The notes: generated from the letters alone by a model not told the origin. A stretch of DNA of 64,000 nucleotides from Paenibacillus rigui (GCF_002234615.1 NZ_NMQW01000012.1:1-64000); one strand, 5' to 3'. Numbered from the stretch's first letter, positions 35,345 to 45,829 are shown. Made by a program: numbers and translations.

Positions 35345-37115
35345 GAGCGTCACCCCCTTCAGAGGAAAAACAAATGACTACCTTCAATCCCCCGAGCTCG
35401 CTTCGGCTTACCCGTAAACCATATGCATCGCCAAACGTGAGCTTCACACGACGATGGATATTCACTAAACCTGTCGTCTCCGTATGATCATTACCGTTAG
35501 CCAAGGAATTTGAAATTTGCTCCAGCCCGTTGTCTGATAAGCTTTGACCATTATCTTCGACAATGATGCGGATTTCCCTCTCTTCCATTTCAAAGCGGAT
35601 GACTATCAACCCGCTATGCTTCATTTGCTCCAAACTATGTTCGAATGCGTTCTCAATAATAGGCTGGATAATTAAACGGGGAACAGATACCTGCTCGGCT
35701 TCCTGCGGGAGTGCGTCGAATTGCACCCGAATGCGCCGAGAAAAGCGAAGCTCCTGAATCTCCGTGTACATTCTGGCATGGTGAATTTCTTGTTTCAGCG
35801 ATACCTCGTCTGAAGCATTGCGGGTCACAAATTGGAAATATTCTCCCAGCTGAGTCGTGAACTGCTCGATTCGCTCGACGTCACTCATCTTCGCCATCGT
35901 ATTCAGGATAAAAAAGCTATTATATAGAAAATGCGGATTAATTTGCGATTGGAGTTGTTTCAGCTCAGCACGCTGAGTCATAATTTTCTGTTTATAAACC
36001 TGATCTATCAGCGAACGAAGATTCGCAATCATTTGGTTAAATCGGCCGTATAAATAGCCGAACTCGTCCTTTGCTTCATGTGCGATAACAAACTGGAGAT
36101 CTCCGCTCTCCATGCGCCGAAAGCTCTTCACAAGCGTTAACAGCGGTTTATGTATAAATTTGTAGGTAGAAAACGCATAAACAGCAATAATCACGATAGT
36201 GGCAAATATAAACAGCCATGCCCATGTATAAAACTTGTCCAACGGCTTCTTGATGATTTCTTCGGGGATAAATCGGATGATGGACATATTCAGATAATCG
36301 GAACTTGCAAACGCAGTGTAATAATGATTGCCTAACATCGTATAGGTTCCATTTTGAGTCAAGTTGGACTGGTTGATTTGTGAAATGAAAGCATTCGTAT
36401 CTTCATTCAATTGCTTTTCAGAAACACTGACAAGGATGTCTCCGGTTTTCTTAGAGAACAGCAGCGTTCCACTGCCGGCGTAGGTATTAAGCTGACTTAG
36501 CGCCTCCCTCAGCTTCACGGTATCCAGCTCGATGACGATAATAAATAAGGGCTGTTCCCCTTTGGTGGCGCTCTGTTTGGCCGTGCTTAAGTATAAGCTG
36601 CCTTTCCACTCGATGACTTGGTTGTTCCTGATGTCAAATTTCGGGTGATTCTCGTAATAGGATAGCGGATCCAAATCCTGAGTCCGATTTGCGGATGAAA
36701 TCGATTTTGAAATCGGAAAGACGTCAACGCTCACATTTTTGATGTACATACTGCTGTTTTGTATGGCATTAAGCCTTTTCCACAACGAATTGATTTTTTC
36801 CGTACGTTTGAATGCATCCATGGAATTCCAAGTTAATGTCAATTCATTGAGATCCTCGTCCTCCAGAATGCCGAACTGCTGTAATCTCATTCGCTCCAGC
36901 TCGTTCTCAAGATCGGTCAAATAGAAAGCAATCTGGGAGACAGCCGTTTTGGAGATATCTTCGCTTGCCGTCTGCACGATCCAATGATACAAATAGACGC
37001 CAAGCGAAACGATGGGCAGCATGATCAGCAAGAACGTAATGAGAAGTCGTAGGAAGATGGTATTTCTTAGAGAGAACGGTTGACGATTGAACAAGGGGAG
37101 GGAACCTCCAAACAT
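35319..37115 (-). CDS. YesM-type sensor histidine kinase
   Basis: A 598-residue membrane sensor kinase. Helices lie at about 20-44 and 295-318, with an extracellular sensor domain between them and a HAMP domain after. The phospho-acceptor His is in LQSQINPHFLYNSFF, and the ATP-binding boxes include IIENAFEHSL and VEDNGQSLSD. The G box is slightly degenerate. The ATG at 37115 has a poor ribosome binding site. A TTG at 37094, spaced well from GGAGG, is a likely alternative start and would remove seven residues. Confidence 0.9.
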   Translation of the reverse strand: MFGGSLPLFNRQPFSLRNTIFLRLLITFLLIMLPIVSLGVYLYHWIVQTASEDISKTAVSQIAFYLTDLENELERMRLQQFGILEDEDLNELTLTWNSMDAFKRTEKINSLWKRLNAIQNSSMYIKNVSVDVFPISKSISSANRTQDLDPLSYYENHPKFDIRNNQVIEWKGSLYLSTAKQSATKGEQPLFIIVIELDTVKLREALSQLNTYAGSGTLLFSKKTGDILVSVSEKQLNEDTNAFISQINQSNLTQNGTYTMLGNHYYTAFASSDYLNMSIIRFIPEEIIKKPLDKFYTWAWLFIFATIVIIAVYAFSTYKFIHKPLLTLVKSFRRMESGDLQFVIAHEAKDEFGYLYGRFNQMIANLRSLIDQVYKQKIMTQRAELKQLQSQINPHFLYNSFFILNTMAKMSDVERIEQFTTQLGEYFQFVTRNASDEVSLKQEIHHARMYTEIQELRFSRRIRVQFDALPQEAEQVSVPRLIIQPIIENAFEHSLEQMKHSGLIVIRFEMEEREIRIIVEDNGQSLSDNGLEQISNSLANGNDHTETTGLVNIHRRVKLTFGDAYGLRVSRSELGGLKVVICFSSEGGDAHDSIAHRR

Positions 37116-37139
37116 TTTCTTTCATTATAACTCCGGCTG

Positions 37140-38060
37140 TCAACCCTTTACGCTTCCCAAAACAATCCCTTTGACAAAATATTTTTGCAAAAACGGGTAC
37201 GCCAAAATAATCGGAAGCGAGCCCAGGAAAATTTGGGAGGATTTCAGTGTTCTATCGGATATCAGAGTCAAATTCAACGCCTCATCACGAGACATATTCG
37301 CCAAATTTTGCTGAATCACGATCGTCTGGATATAGCTTTGCAGCGGGTAATGGTTCGGGTCCCCCATCAGCAGCAGGCCGTCAAACCAACTGTTCCAATG
37401 CTCCACCATCGAAAACAAGGCAAGGGTTGCAAGTGCGGGCATGGATATCGGTACATAAATTTTCCATAGCGTTGTCCAGTGGCTTGCTCCATCAATAGTA
37501 GCGGCCTCCGCAAGCTCTTTGGGCACCTCGCGAAAAAAATTAAGCAGCAGTACGATACTGAATATAGGAACCGCACCTGGCAAAATCAGCGCCCAGATCG
37601 TGTCAAGCAGATGATACTGCTTAATTGTCGTGTACCAAGGGATCAAGCCGCCATGAAAAAGCATGGGAATAAAGAAGATCCATGCATAGACGTTTCGAGA
37701 ACGAAACGAACCCGAGTCTTTGGCCAAAGGGTAGGCGACCAGTATAGTTAATAGCAGGTTTAGCGGCGTTCCCATCGCAACGCGTTCCAACGAAACCAGC
37801 ATGGAATGCCAAAACGCTTCCCGGCTTGCCGTGTATGCGTAGGAAGCTAGAGTGAAATCAACCGGCCATAACTTCACATAGCCTGCCGCCGCCGCAGTGC
37901 TTGAGCTGAACGAAACGGCGATAATGTGGATTAACGGAAGGATACAGATGAAGGATACCAAGATAAGAAAGAACGTGTTTACAACGGAAAACCATTCGAT
38001 TGGCTTACGGGATGCCCTGATCCCCTTATCCGAAACAAGCTTAGCTGATACATGTGACAT
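37140..38060 (-). CDS. ytcP: Sugar ABC importer permease (YtcP-like)
   Basis: A 306-residue CUT1 permease with six predicted helices. The EAA loop is in ELAEAATIDGASHWTTLWKI, and the C-terminus ends GIVLGSVKG. It lies 14 bp downstream of the LplB-like permease and 24 bp upstream of the sensor kinase, in one apparent operon. Confidence 0.9.
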   Translation of the reverse strand: MSHVSAKLVSDKGIRASRKPIEWFSVVNTFFLILVSFICILPLIHIIAVSFSSSTAAAAGYVKLWPVDFTLASYAYTASREAFWHSMLVSLERVAMGTPLNLLLTILVAYPLAKDSGSFRSRNVYAWIFFIPMLFHGGLIPWYTTIKQYHLLDTIWALILPGAVPIFSIVLLLNFFREVPKELAEAATIDGASHWTTLWKIYVPISMPALATLALFSMVEHWNSWFDGLLLMGDPNHYPLQSYIQTIVIQQNLANMSRDEALNLTLISDRTLKSSQIFLGSLPIILAYPFLQKYFVKGIVLGSVKG

Positions 38061-38074
38061 TGGTTTCCCGCCCC

Positions 38075-38977
38075 CTAGAAAATTCTATAATTTGCAAATC
38101 GATAGGCAACAAAATACGAGCCGGATATGAGTATGAGCGATACAAGCGATTTGAAAAGTCCGACGGCAGTCGCCACGCCGTATTGGGCATCTAACAAACC
38201 GATCCGATACACAAACGTATCCAGAATATCGCCGCTTTGATAAACTTGAGGACTGTACAAATTGAATACTTGATCAAAGCCCGCATTGAGCAGCTGACCT
38301 AAGCTGAGAACAGATAAGAGAACGATAACCATACGCATGCCGGGAAGAGTGATATGCCATATTTTATCCCAGCGATTTGCGCCGTCAATTGTAGCAGATT
38401 CATAAAGCCCCGGATCAATGCCGGTAATAGCGGCTAAGTAAACGATGGTCCCGTAACCAAAGTTTTTCCATAAATCAGAAAATATTAAGGTGAACGGAAA
38501 CCAATGATTGTCCCCCAGAAAAAATATTTTTTTCATGCCAAAAACGCCCAGCAATCCATTCACGATACCGGTGGACGGAGACAGGATATCGATCAAGATC
38601 CCGCTAAGAACGACCCATGAGAGAAAATAGGGCAAATAGATGGTCGTTTGGACGCTTCTTTTGATGACTTCATTCTTCAATTCATTGAGCAGAACAGCGC
38701 ATACAATCGGTACGATCAGTCCGAGAATAAGCTTAAGACTTGAAATAAAGAGAGTATTCCAGAGAACCTGTTTAAAGCTCGGCAAGTTCCATACGTATCT
38801 AAAGTTGTCCAATCCAACCCACCGCTGATCTCCAAAAAGTCCCTTCGCAGGAATAAACTTTTGAAAAGCAATAATAATCCCCGTCATGGGGACATATGAG
38901 AATAAGACAATAAGCAGCAGTGCCGGCAATATCATCAGATGCAGGGGGAGCTCATTTAACCGTTTCCTTGTGATCAT
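38075..38977 (-). CDS. lplB: Sugar ABC importer permease (LplB-like)
   Basis: A 300-residue CUT1 permease. SYVPMTGIIIAFQKF and the EAA loop GLYESATIDGANRWDKIW identify the family. The ATG at 38977 is six nt after GGAGG; the ATG two codons earlier abuts that site and is unlikely. It follows the binding-protein gene by 67 bp and partners the YtcP-like permease. Confidence 0.9.
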   Translation of the reverse strand: MITRKRLNELPLHLMILPALLLIVLFSYVPMTGIIIAFQKFIPAKGLFGDQRWVGLDNFRYVWNLPSFKQVLWNTLFISSLKLILGLIVPIVCAVLLNELKNEVIKRSVQTTIYLPYFLSWVVLSGILIDILSPSTGIVNGLLGVFGMKKIFFLGDNHWFPFTLIFSDLWKNFGYGTIVYLAAITGIDPGLYESATIDGANRWDKIWHITLPGMRMVIVLLSVLSLGQLLNAGFDQVFNLYSPQVYQSGDILDTFVYRIGLLDAQYGVATAVGLFKSLVSLILISGSYFVAYRFANYRIF

Positions 38978-39044
38978 ATCCATCCTCCGTCCTGTGAAAT
39001 AAAATAAGCAGAGGAAGGAAGGTTCATCCCACCTCTGCCCGTTG

Positions 39045-40778
39045 CTACTTCTTCTTTGAGGCATACCAGTCATTTACTTCTTTTGTAATTTGTTCTCCGC
39101 CAAGCTTAGTCCAGTCTTGCACGAACTTATCGAATTCATCCACAGAAGCGCCCATAATGATTTTCGTATACGTCTCATTCTGCAGCTTTTCCAGAGTAGA
39201 TTTGCGTTCCACCATGGTAGGAGTAGGCGCACCAACGAACTTATCCATGAGGAACTGGTTATTTTTATCGTACTGGTCAACAATTCCCTCGGAGCCTTCC
39301 GGACCGTAAATTCGTTCCCAGCCCCATAGTGCAAACCCTTCCTTGGACCCTGATTTATAAGCATCCAATTTCTCTTGAATCGTTTTGGGCTCCCCTTTCA
39401 GCGTCGAGAAGTCGCCCGCTTTACGGGCTGCATCAATGGCTCTAAACGCCTCCACGTTTTTCTTCAGCGGATACGGCGTCATTGGGGATAACTGCCATAC
39501 ACTTTCGGCTTCAGGCGGAGCATAATATTTGTCAAACTCCGCGGTCTTGCCAAAGTTTTTCTCCAGATGGAGATTGAACATTTTAATGACCGCTTCAGGA
39601 TGCTTAGCTCCTTTTTTCACTGCAAAAAACTTGAGCGTACTGAACTTTAAAGGCACTTTAGGCGTCTCGCCGGTTTCCGAAACAATCGGAAATGCACGCC
39701 ACTGCGCATTCGGATCATTGTTCCGGTTCAACTGAAGCGGCCAGATGGAGTTCCACTGCTCACCATATTCCATTCCAATCTTTCCGGCAGTGATCTGCTC
39801 GGAAACCTTGCCTCCGTCTTTAATACCGAATTCCTGATCCAGCTCTCCGTTCTTAAACATATTCTGCAGAGCTTGAAGCGCTTTCTTTACTTCAGGCTGA
39901 ATACCGCCAAAAACCAATTTACCGGATGCGTCTGTCCCCCACATATTCGGATAGGCTTTATAGCCGGCCATAAACCCTTCCAGCCCCATGGCGCCTCCCC
40001 ACAAAATTTTGGTCAAGCCAAGGCCGTATGTATCCTTTTTACCGTTGCCATCCGGATCTTTTTCTGCAAAAGCCTTTGAAATCGCTTGCACATCATCCAT
40101 CGTCTTCGGAGGCTGCAATCCCAGCTTCTGCAGCCAATCCGTCCGAATCCATATAAACATGGCGCGCTCAATCGAGGATTCCACCTGTGGGATGGCCATC
40201 AGTTTGCCGTCAATGGTAGCGGCGTCGAACGGACTCGTTCCCTCCTGCAGCAAAGTCTCTTTGATTAACGGAGTAGCATATTTCTTATATAAAGCCGTCA
40301 TATCTTCAATCTGGTCGGAGTCGGCCAATTGCTTCAATTGAGTCGCGTTCACGGCAATGACATCAGGCAAATCGCCGGAAGCCAGCGTTACATTCAATTT
40401 CTGCAAATATTGCTCTGAAGTATCGCTTCCTTTAACGACCCATTTATTTTTGATATTGATGCCCAGCTGGTCTTTGTATAAGCGGGTCCAGCGGTTATCT
40501 TCGAACGTTTCGCCCTTCAGCACACCCAGCACGTTGTTTTCTACAACGTCATTGAGATTCCGGATGAAAGACACCTCGATCGGCGGATCGTATTTCCCTA
40601 ACGGATCATCATTTGTTCCTTTCGCCTCATTACCAGCTGTACTCCCCGACTCAACCTTAGAACCCTTGCCTTTCCCGATATCTGTTGAATCGTTCTGCCC
40701 GCTGCACGCCGTTAATAAAGCAGCAATCGATAGGATGGATACCAGTAATGTCTTTGATTTGTGTGTCTTCGCTTCCAT
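39045..40778 (-). CDS. Sugar ABC importer lipoprotein substrate-binding protein (LplA/YtcQ-like)
   Basis: A large solute-binding lipoprotein of 577 residues, with lipobox LLTAC at about 21-25. The length and the segments around DLPDVIAVNAT and WIRTDWLQKLGL are typical of YtcQ/LplA-type proteins that work with LplB and YtcP permeases. The ATG at 40778 follows GGGGGAAGGA. It is the first gene of the second importer locus, with a clear sigma-A promoter and a cre-like site upstream. The ligand is unknown. Confidence 0.88.
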   Translation of the reverse strand: MEAKTHKSKTLLVSILSIAALLTACSGQNDSTDIGKGKGSKVESGSTAGNEAKGTNDDPLGKYDPPIEVSFIRNLNDVVENNVLGVLKGETFEDNRWTRLYKDQLGINIKNKWVVKGSDTSEQYLQKLNVTLASGDLPDVIAVNATQLKQLADSDQIEDMTALYKKYATPLIKETLLQEGTSPFDAATIDGKLMAIPQVESSIERAMFIWIRTDWLQKLGLQPPKTMDDVQAISKAFAEKDPDGNGKKDTYGLGLTKILWGGAMGLEGFMAGYKAYPNMWGTDASGKLVFGGIQPEVKKALQALQNMFKNGELDQEFGIKDGGKVSEQITAGKIGMEYGEQWNSIWPLQLNRNNDPNAQWRAFPIVSETGETPKVPLKFSTLKFFAVKKGAKHPEAVIKMFNLHLEKNFGKTAEFDKYYAPPEAESVWQLSPMTPYPLKKNVEAFRAIDAARKAGDFSTLKGEPKTIQEKLDAYKSGSKEGFALWGWERIYGPEGSEGIVDQYDKNNQFLMDKFVGAPTPTMVERKSTLEKLQNETYTKIIMGASVDEFDKFVQDWTKLGGEQITKEVNDWYASKKK

Positions 40779-40837
40779 GTCCTTCCCCCATTCATCGGAT
40801 TTATTTAGGCCTCTGCACGATGACTGTATATGCATTT

Positions 40838-40866
40838 ATTATAGGTTTGTACCAGCAGGCAAACAA
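40838..40866 (-). promoter_or_regulatory. Sigma-A type promoter of second importer locus
   Basis: On the minus strand TTGTTT (40861-40866) and TATAAT (40838-40843) are separated by exactly 17 nt. They lie about 60 nt upstream of the ATG. Confidence 0.65.
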
Positions 40867-40904
40867 TGTACATCTCTTTACTTTGCTTACCCATCGTTGA
40901 CACA

Positions 40905-40919
40905 ATGAAAGCGCTATCC
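40905..40919. promoter_or_regulatory. Candidate CcpA cre site of second importer locus
   Basis: ATGAAAGCGCTATCC matches the cre consensus with one mismatch at the last base. It lies upstream of the -35 box. Confidence 0.6.
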
Positions 40920-40933
40920 ATTTTTCCTGCCAT

Positions 40934-40980
40934 AAAAAAATACTCCACCGGCCGAATACAAAATTCGACAGATGAAGTAT
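40934..40980 (-). terminator. Terminator after the third locus regulator
   Basis: On the minus strand an imperfect outer stem (ATACTTCATC with GGTGGAGTAT) encloses a CGAAT/ATTCG stem and is followed by seven T residues. It lies 18 bp past the stop of the regulator gene. Confidence 0.7.
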
Positions 40981-40997
40981 GTATCCCGAAACGTGGC

Positions 40998-42596
40998 TCA
41001 GGCCCTGCGCGAGCGGTATTCTGAAGGAGAGAACCCTGTATATTTCTTAAAGCATACGCTGAAATATTGAGGGTTGCTGAAGCCGATTTGGTAGGCGATC
41101 TCATACGCTTTGCAGTCGTCCTTGCTCATGAGCTGCAAAGCCTTTTCCATCCGGGTTTTCAGCAAGCACTCGGAAAATGTCGTGTTCCCGATCTTCTTGA
41201 ACATCGCGCTCAAATAACCGGGGCTGACGTTCACGTAATTAGCCACGTCCTGCAGCGAGAGATCCTCCCGGCTGAAGTGGGTTTCCACATATTGATACGC
41301 TTTGCTCATCAATTGTTTTTGGTGACTGTCTCGTCTCGCGCATATTTCGGAGATAAGTTCGACGGTAAAATCCCGAACGGTTGTAAAAATTTGCTTGGAC
41401 GTCGTCATCGTTTGCAGATTGGCGCAAAAGTGCGTAAAACCGCCGAAACGTTGTTCCATTTGCGGAGTCTGAATCCACTCCCAGAACTCCCGGTACAGAA
41501 GAAGCGCGATTTCGGTCCCCAAAATATGCACCTGCTGCAGAGGAACCCGTTTTCGCTTCAGCACATCTTGCTCCAGCTGATCAATGATCGATACGGCAGG
41601 CTCTTCCATCCCAAGCTTCACTTTGACGAGCAGATCCTTTTCCCAGCCCTGCGGGCTGACGGTTTCGGGTTCCGGCTGCAAATGGACCTCCTGCGCAATG
41701 AACACCTGATTCGTTCCGGTAATATGGCGGTATTCGAGCGCTGCATTGGCTTCCGCATAAGAATGCTGGAGGGAAAGCGGCCGCTCGTAAACCGGACCGA
41801 TTCCTACCGTTATTGTCGTTTTCAAAAAAGTTTCCACGTTGGCCCGGAGCTTCTCCATGAGGGTATGGAGCTCGTGCGCCATGTGCACAGGCTCATCATC
41901 CGAACCAAATACAAGTACGATTTCCCCCCCGTCGTAATGAATGATGTAACATGGGTCCAGATGGCGGGTCATTTCCTCAATAATGTTACCGACGCAATAC
42001 TTCAGCATTTCCTGGCCGAAGCGGTTCAACATATTGGGGGAACGGTAGTCGTCGATTTTGATGACGCTCGCGGCATAATGAGAAGCATGCAACCGGATCC
42101 CGAGAAATTCGGATTCCGTGGCCAGCTCCGTCTCCTCGAACCGCCCGGAAATCAGATGCTCCCAGAACAGCTGCCGCAGCAGCGGCATGCTGTCGATAAT
42201 TTGCTTGCGGACGCTCTTCTCGCGGCGGTATTCGGCAGCTGCTCTGTTCACGGTATCGAGAAGGGCATCATTCTCAAAAGGCTTCAAGATATAGTCGAAT
42301 ACTTTCAGCTTTAACGCTTTTTTCGCAAATTCGAACTCCTCGTAGCTGGTCATCAGAATTACTTTCAGCTCCGGGAATTTTGCTATCAGCCGTTCCGTCA
42401 GCTCTAGTCCGTCCATGTGCGGCATCCGAATGTCGGTAACGACAAGATCGGGCTTCAGACTCTCCGCCAGCAGCAGGGCTTCCTTCCCGTTCCCGGCGCT
42501 CCCCGACAACTTGATCCCCTGGCTTTCCCAATCGATATTTCGGGTTAACCCTCTACGAATGATCACGTCGTCGTCGACGATCATCAGCTTGTACAT
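40998..42596 (-). CDS. YesN-type response regulator with AraC DNA-binding domain
   Basis: A 532-residue regulator. The receiver domain carries D55 (LVVTDIRMPHMDG), and two AraC helix-turn-helix motifs at about 430-530 end YTGFSPSEYRSR. The ATG at 42596 follows AAAGGAG at good spacing. It lies 14 bp after its sensor kinase and is the last gene of the third importer locus. Confidence 0.92.
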   Translation of the reverse strand: MYKLMIVDDDVIIRRGLTRNIDWESQGIKLSGSAGNGKEALLLAESLKPDLVVTDIRMPHMDGLELTERLIAKFPELKVILMTSYEEFEFAKKALKLKVFDYILKPFENDALLDTVNRAAAEYRREKSVRKQIIDSMPLLRQLFWEHLISGRFEETELATESEFLGIRLHASHYAASVIKIDDYRSPNMLNRFGQEMLKYCVGNIIEEMTRHLDPCYIIHYDGGEIVLVFGSDDEPVHMAHELHTLMEKLRANVETFLKTTITVGIGPVYERPLSLQHSYAEANAALEYRHITGTNQVFIAQEVHLQPEPETVSPQGWEKDLLVKVKLGMEEPAVSIIDQLEQDVLKRKRVPLQQVHILGTEIALLLYREFWEWIQTPQMEQRFGGFTHFCANLQTMTTSKQIFTTVRDFTVELISEICARRDSHQKQLMSKAYQYVETHFSREDLSLQDVANYVNVSPGYLSAMFKKIGNTTFSECLLKTRMEKALQLMSKDDCKAYEIAYQIGFSNPQYFSVCFKKYTGFSPSEYRSRRA

Positions 42597-42610
42597 GAGG
42601 TGTACTCCTT

Positions 42611-44401
42611 TCACACGGCCGCTTGTTTCAAAGCCTTGCGGATTTTGACCACAACAACGGTTCCCTGCCCCGACTCACTCTCATAAGACAAACCGCAGTC
42701 GTCTCCATAATGCATCTGCAGCCGCTTGTGCACGTTGCCGATTCCAAAACCGACTCTGGCCTGCCCCATATCGCACAAACTGGCTTTGATCTCATCGAGC
42801 TTGTCGGCATGCATCCCGACACCGTTATCTTCCACATACAAGTAAATGTCTTCCCCTGCGTCATAACCGGTAATGTGTATCCTGCCTTGTGCCTCGCTCT
42901 TCTTAATCCCATGATAGATGGCATTTTCCACTATGGGCTGCAGCGTCAGTTTGACGATCGGATAGTTCAGAAGGGACGGGTCAACATCGATCTCGTAATG
43001 AAAGACGTCTCCGTATCTCATTTTTTGGATAAACAAATAGGTCTGGACTTGTTCCAGTTCCTGAGCGATCGAAATGACTTCCTGGCCTTTGCTGATCGAA
43101 ATCCGGAAGAATGTAGAGAGAGCGGTAATCATACTGCCGGCTTCCTTCGCTTCGCCCATATCGCATAGCTGTTTGATGGAAAACAAGGTGTTGTATAAAA
43201 AGTGCGGCTGAATTTGCGCCTGCAGGAGCGAAATCTCCATTTGCCGCTTCATCTCTTGTTCTTCTTGAACCTGACGGAGCAGCGCCCGAATTCGTTCGAC
43301 CATATCTTTTAATCCATTGTTTAACACCGTCATTTCATACTGCGGCCATTTCTTTACGGTCACGATCAGGTGGCCTTCTTCAATTCGATTGACCTGTCTC
43401 GTCAAATGCTGGATCGGCTTGGAAATATACCTTGCCAGCAAAGCAGCAAATAAAATGGCGAACACAACGGCGCCAAGCGTGATCATCAGGCTTAAATATT
43501 TGATATTGTTCACTTTACTAAGCACTTCTTCTTCGGGAAATACCGCGGCGAGCTTCCAGCGATTCGTGCTGACGGTATCGTAGATGACGTCCATCTTCGC
43601 GCCTCTCTTGCTGCGCACATCCAATCTCCCATGATCGTCTGGCGTACCGAGCAATTGCTTCTGCAGCTGCTCGTCGTCCAGCTCATATTTGCCGCTGAAC
43701 GGCTTAAAGCGCATAATGCCGTCGGGACTGACCAGCATCAAGTAACCGTTTTCACTAATTCTTGGAGAGTCGAGAATCTTTTTGAAAAAGTCCGGTTTAA
43801 TGTTGACGATATAAACGCCGTCCGGATTCAAACCGTTGCTTCCGATCCATTCGTATAGGCTTGCTACCTGGGTGGAAGCATCTCCACTGTAAGGTAGGTC
43901 CCGCTCATGAAGATTTCTCCAAAATACAGTAGCAGACGACCCTGCAGGCCGGCTCATATAAGGTCCGGCGGGAAAATTCCGGATAGAAAAAAGGTGATCC
44001 GTCCTGGCTACGGAAATGGCGCCATTGTTGTACCATAGGACGACTGAATCGACCATATCATAGGAATAAAATTGATTGAGTGCCTGACTCCAGGCAATAT
44101 AATCATAAGGGCCGGGGACAAACGTTGGGCTGTCGGACCGGTGCAGCGACTGCACCAAATCCGAATTGTTGTTGAAACTGTTATTAGACATGGCGACGAC
44201 CGCCGACAACAACACATTGAGACGGTCGTCCATATAATTTTTGGTTTGGGATACAGTATCGTAAATATTGGCATAGGCATTCGCCTTCAATTGATCGGCC
44301 GACAGAATATAGGAGGCAATGCCGGTGGTGACTACGAAAAAGATCAATCCGGGAATGAGTCTCCATAGGATAATAAATTGGATAGAGCGCGTTCCTCTCA
44401 T
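42611..44401 (-). CDS. YesM-type sensor histidine kinase
   Basis: A 596-residue membrane sensor kinase. Helices lie at about 8-30 and 295-318, with an extracellular Cache domain between them and HAMP after. The phospho-acceptor His is in LQAQIQPHFLYNTLF, and the ATP-binding boxes are IVENAIYHGI and DNGVGM. The ATG at 44401 follows GGTGGGGGG; the frame opens ten codons earlier without a site. It is preceded by the binding-protein gene by 57 bp. Confidence 0.92.
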   Translation of the reverse strand: MRGTRSIQFIILWRLIPGLIFFVVTTGIASYILSADQLKANAYANIYDTVSQTKNYMDDRLNVLLSAVVAMSNNSFNNNSDLVQSLHRSDSPTFVPGPYDYIAWSQALNQFYSYDMVDSVVLWYNNGAISVARTDHLFSIRNFPAGPYMSRPAGSSATVFWRNLHERDLPYSGDASTQVASLYEWIGSNGLNPDGVYIVNIKPDFFKKILDSPRISENGYLMLVSPDGIMRFKPFSGKYELDDEQLQKQLLGTPDDHGRLDVRSKRGAKMDVIYDTVSTNRWKLAAVFPEEEVLSKVNNIKYLSLMITLGAVVFAILFAALLARYISKPIQHLTRQVNRIEEGHLIVTVKKWPQYEMTVLNNGLKDMVERIRALLRQVQEEQEMKRQMEISLLQAQIQPHFLYNTLFSIKQLCDMGEAKEAGSMITALSTFFRISISKGQEVISIAQELEQVQTYLFIQKMRYGDVFHYEIDVDPSLLNYPIVKLTLQPIVENAIYHGIKKSEAQGRIHITGYDAGEDIYLYVEDNGVGMHADKLDEIKASLCDMGQARVGFGIGNVHKRLQMHYGDDCGLSYESESGQGTVVVVKIRKALKQAAV

Positions 44402-44458
44402 GCGGATCCCCCCACCGACATTGTACCACATTCTCAGCCTGGAAAAGAGTGTCGCTTC

Positions 44459-45829
44459 TTATTTTTTAAGCGCTTTATTGTAGTCCTGGTATGATTTCTC
44501 CATCGCCTTGGCCCAACCGTTCGCAAAATCCTCCACCGTCATGTTGCCCGTCAGCACCTTCTGGAGATTCGGCTCCAATTGCTGCGATACGATGCTGGCG
44601 TAGTCCGGCAAGTAAACGGGCACGCTGAGGATGGCCGTATCCTTATCCGCCAAAATCTTAGCGCCGTCCTGAATATGCTTCGCATTCTTCGCGTAGTCGC
44701 TGTTCATCGAATCCTGGTTCGTCGGCATCTGCCCGATGTTTTGGTTCCAATAGGTCTGAATGTCGCTTGAGGCTAGGAAACTCAAGAGCTTCCACGCTTC
44801 GTCGGGGTGCTTCGTCCCCTTCATTACGCTGTATCCGTTCGGGTTCGTCACCATGACCGCTTTGCCGGTGATAGCCGATTTAGGCAGAAGGACACCGGCA
44901 AATTTATCCCCGAGAGCCTTCAGATTGTCGTTATACGAGCCGAAATTGTGTTGAATAATCGCCGCCGTACCGCTGTTAAATTCCGCGACCATTTCCTTGT
45001 AGCCGTTGGCAACATCGCTCGCAGCGGTATTTTTCTTGTAAAGAGCCGCGAATTTTTTGACAAATTCGATATTTTTCGGATCATTCACGGTCGCTTTGCC
45101 ATTCTTGTCGAAATATTCGGTAATGCCGGAGTAGGCATACATCGCCCTCGTTAACTGATCAATGCTGCCAGTACCTCCGCGCAAGCCGTAACCGAATTGG
45201 TTTTTGTTCGCATCCGTGAGCTTGTCTACATCCTTGAAGAAGTCGTCCCACGTCCCCGGCGGATTCAGCCCTGCATCCTTGATCTTATCGGTACGGTACC
45301 AGTACAAGTCCATAAAGAGCGTGTTAGGAAGCATGTACAGCTTCTTGTCCGGGCTGAGCGAGCGGATGAAATTGATGACCGAAGGAATCATTTTGTCCTT
45401 CTCGTCCCACTTGTCAAAATTGGAGTCTACAGGAAGCAAGGCACCCTTAGCCGCAAAATCGGACACAAAGTTGTTGGCGACGGCCGCCACGTCAGGCACA
45501 TCGTTTGAAGCGATAGCGACGTCCATTTTTTGCTTCCACGATTGCTGCGGTACGCCGACATATTCCACGTGAATATTCGGGTATTTCTGTTCGAATTTTT
45601 TGAACATTTCTTGATAGAACGGGGTGCGGTTCGGACCAGCGTTGTCGTCCCAGAACGTAATTGTTACTTTGCCGTCCTTACTTGCAGCATCGCTGCCGTT
45701 TGCCGGCTTGCTCGCCGCAGCGTCTCCGCCCGACGTTCCCTGACCGGCCTGGCTTCCTCCGCCCGATCCGCAGCCTGCCAGAACCAGAGTGATGCCCGAT
45801 GCGACTGCCAGAAGCTTCATCCATTTCAT
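44459..45829 (-). CDS. Sugar ABC importer lipoprotein substrate-binding protein
   Basis: A family 1 solute-binding lipoprotein of 456 residues, with lipobox VLAGC at about 16-20 followed by a Gly/Ser-rich linker. WWY/TW-type sugar contacts and the NPNGYSVMKGTKHPDEAWKL block are typical of CUT1 binding proteins. It is the third gene of its locus, after two permeases, and is separated from them by a 198-bp gap containing stem-loops. The ligand is unknown. Confidence 0.88.
   Translation of the reverse strand: MKWMKLLAVASGITLVLAGCGSGGGSQAGQGTSGGDAAASKPANGSDAASKDGKVTITFWDDNAGPNRTPFYQEMFKKFEQKYPNIHVEYVGVPQQSWKQKMDVAIASNDVPDVAAVANNFVSDFAAKGALLPVDSNFDKWDEKDKMIPSVINFIRSLSPDKKLYMLPNTLFMDLYWYRTDKIKDAGLNPPGTWDDFFKDVDKLTDANKNQFGYGLRGGTGSIDQLTRAMYAYSGITEYFDKNGKATVNDPKNIEFVKKFAALYKKNTAASDVANGYKEMVAEFNSGTAAIIQHNFGSYNDNLKALGDKFAGVLLPKSAITGKAVMVTNPNGYSVMKGTKHPDEAWKLLSFLASSDIQTYWNQNIGQMPTNQDSMNSDYAKNAKHIQDGAKILADKDTAILSVPVYLPDYASIVSQQLEPNLQKVLTGNMTVEDFANGWAKAMEKSYQDYNKALKK

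Noticed and set aside
41067-42314. A 415-codon plus-strand reading frame
   Set aside because: It is exactly antisense to the YesN-type regulator at 40998-42596, whose domains are clear. The antisense protein shows no family pattern.
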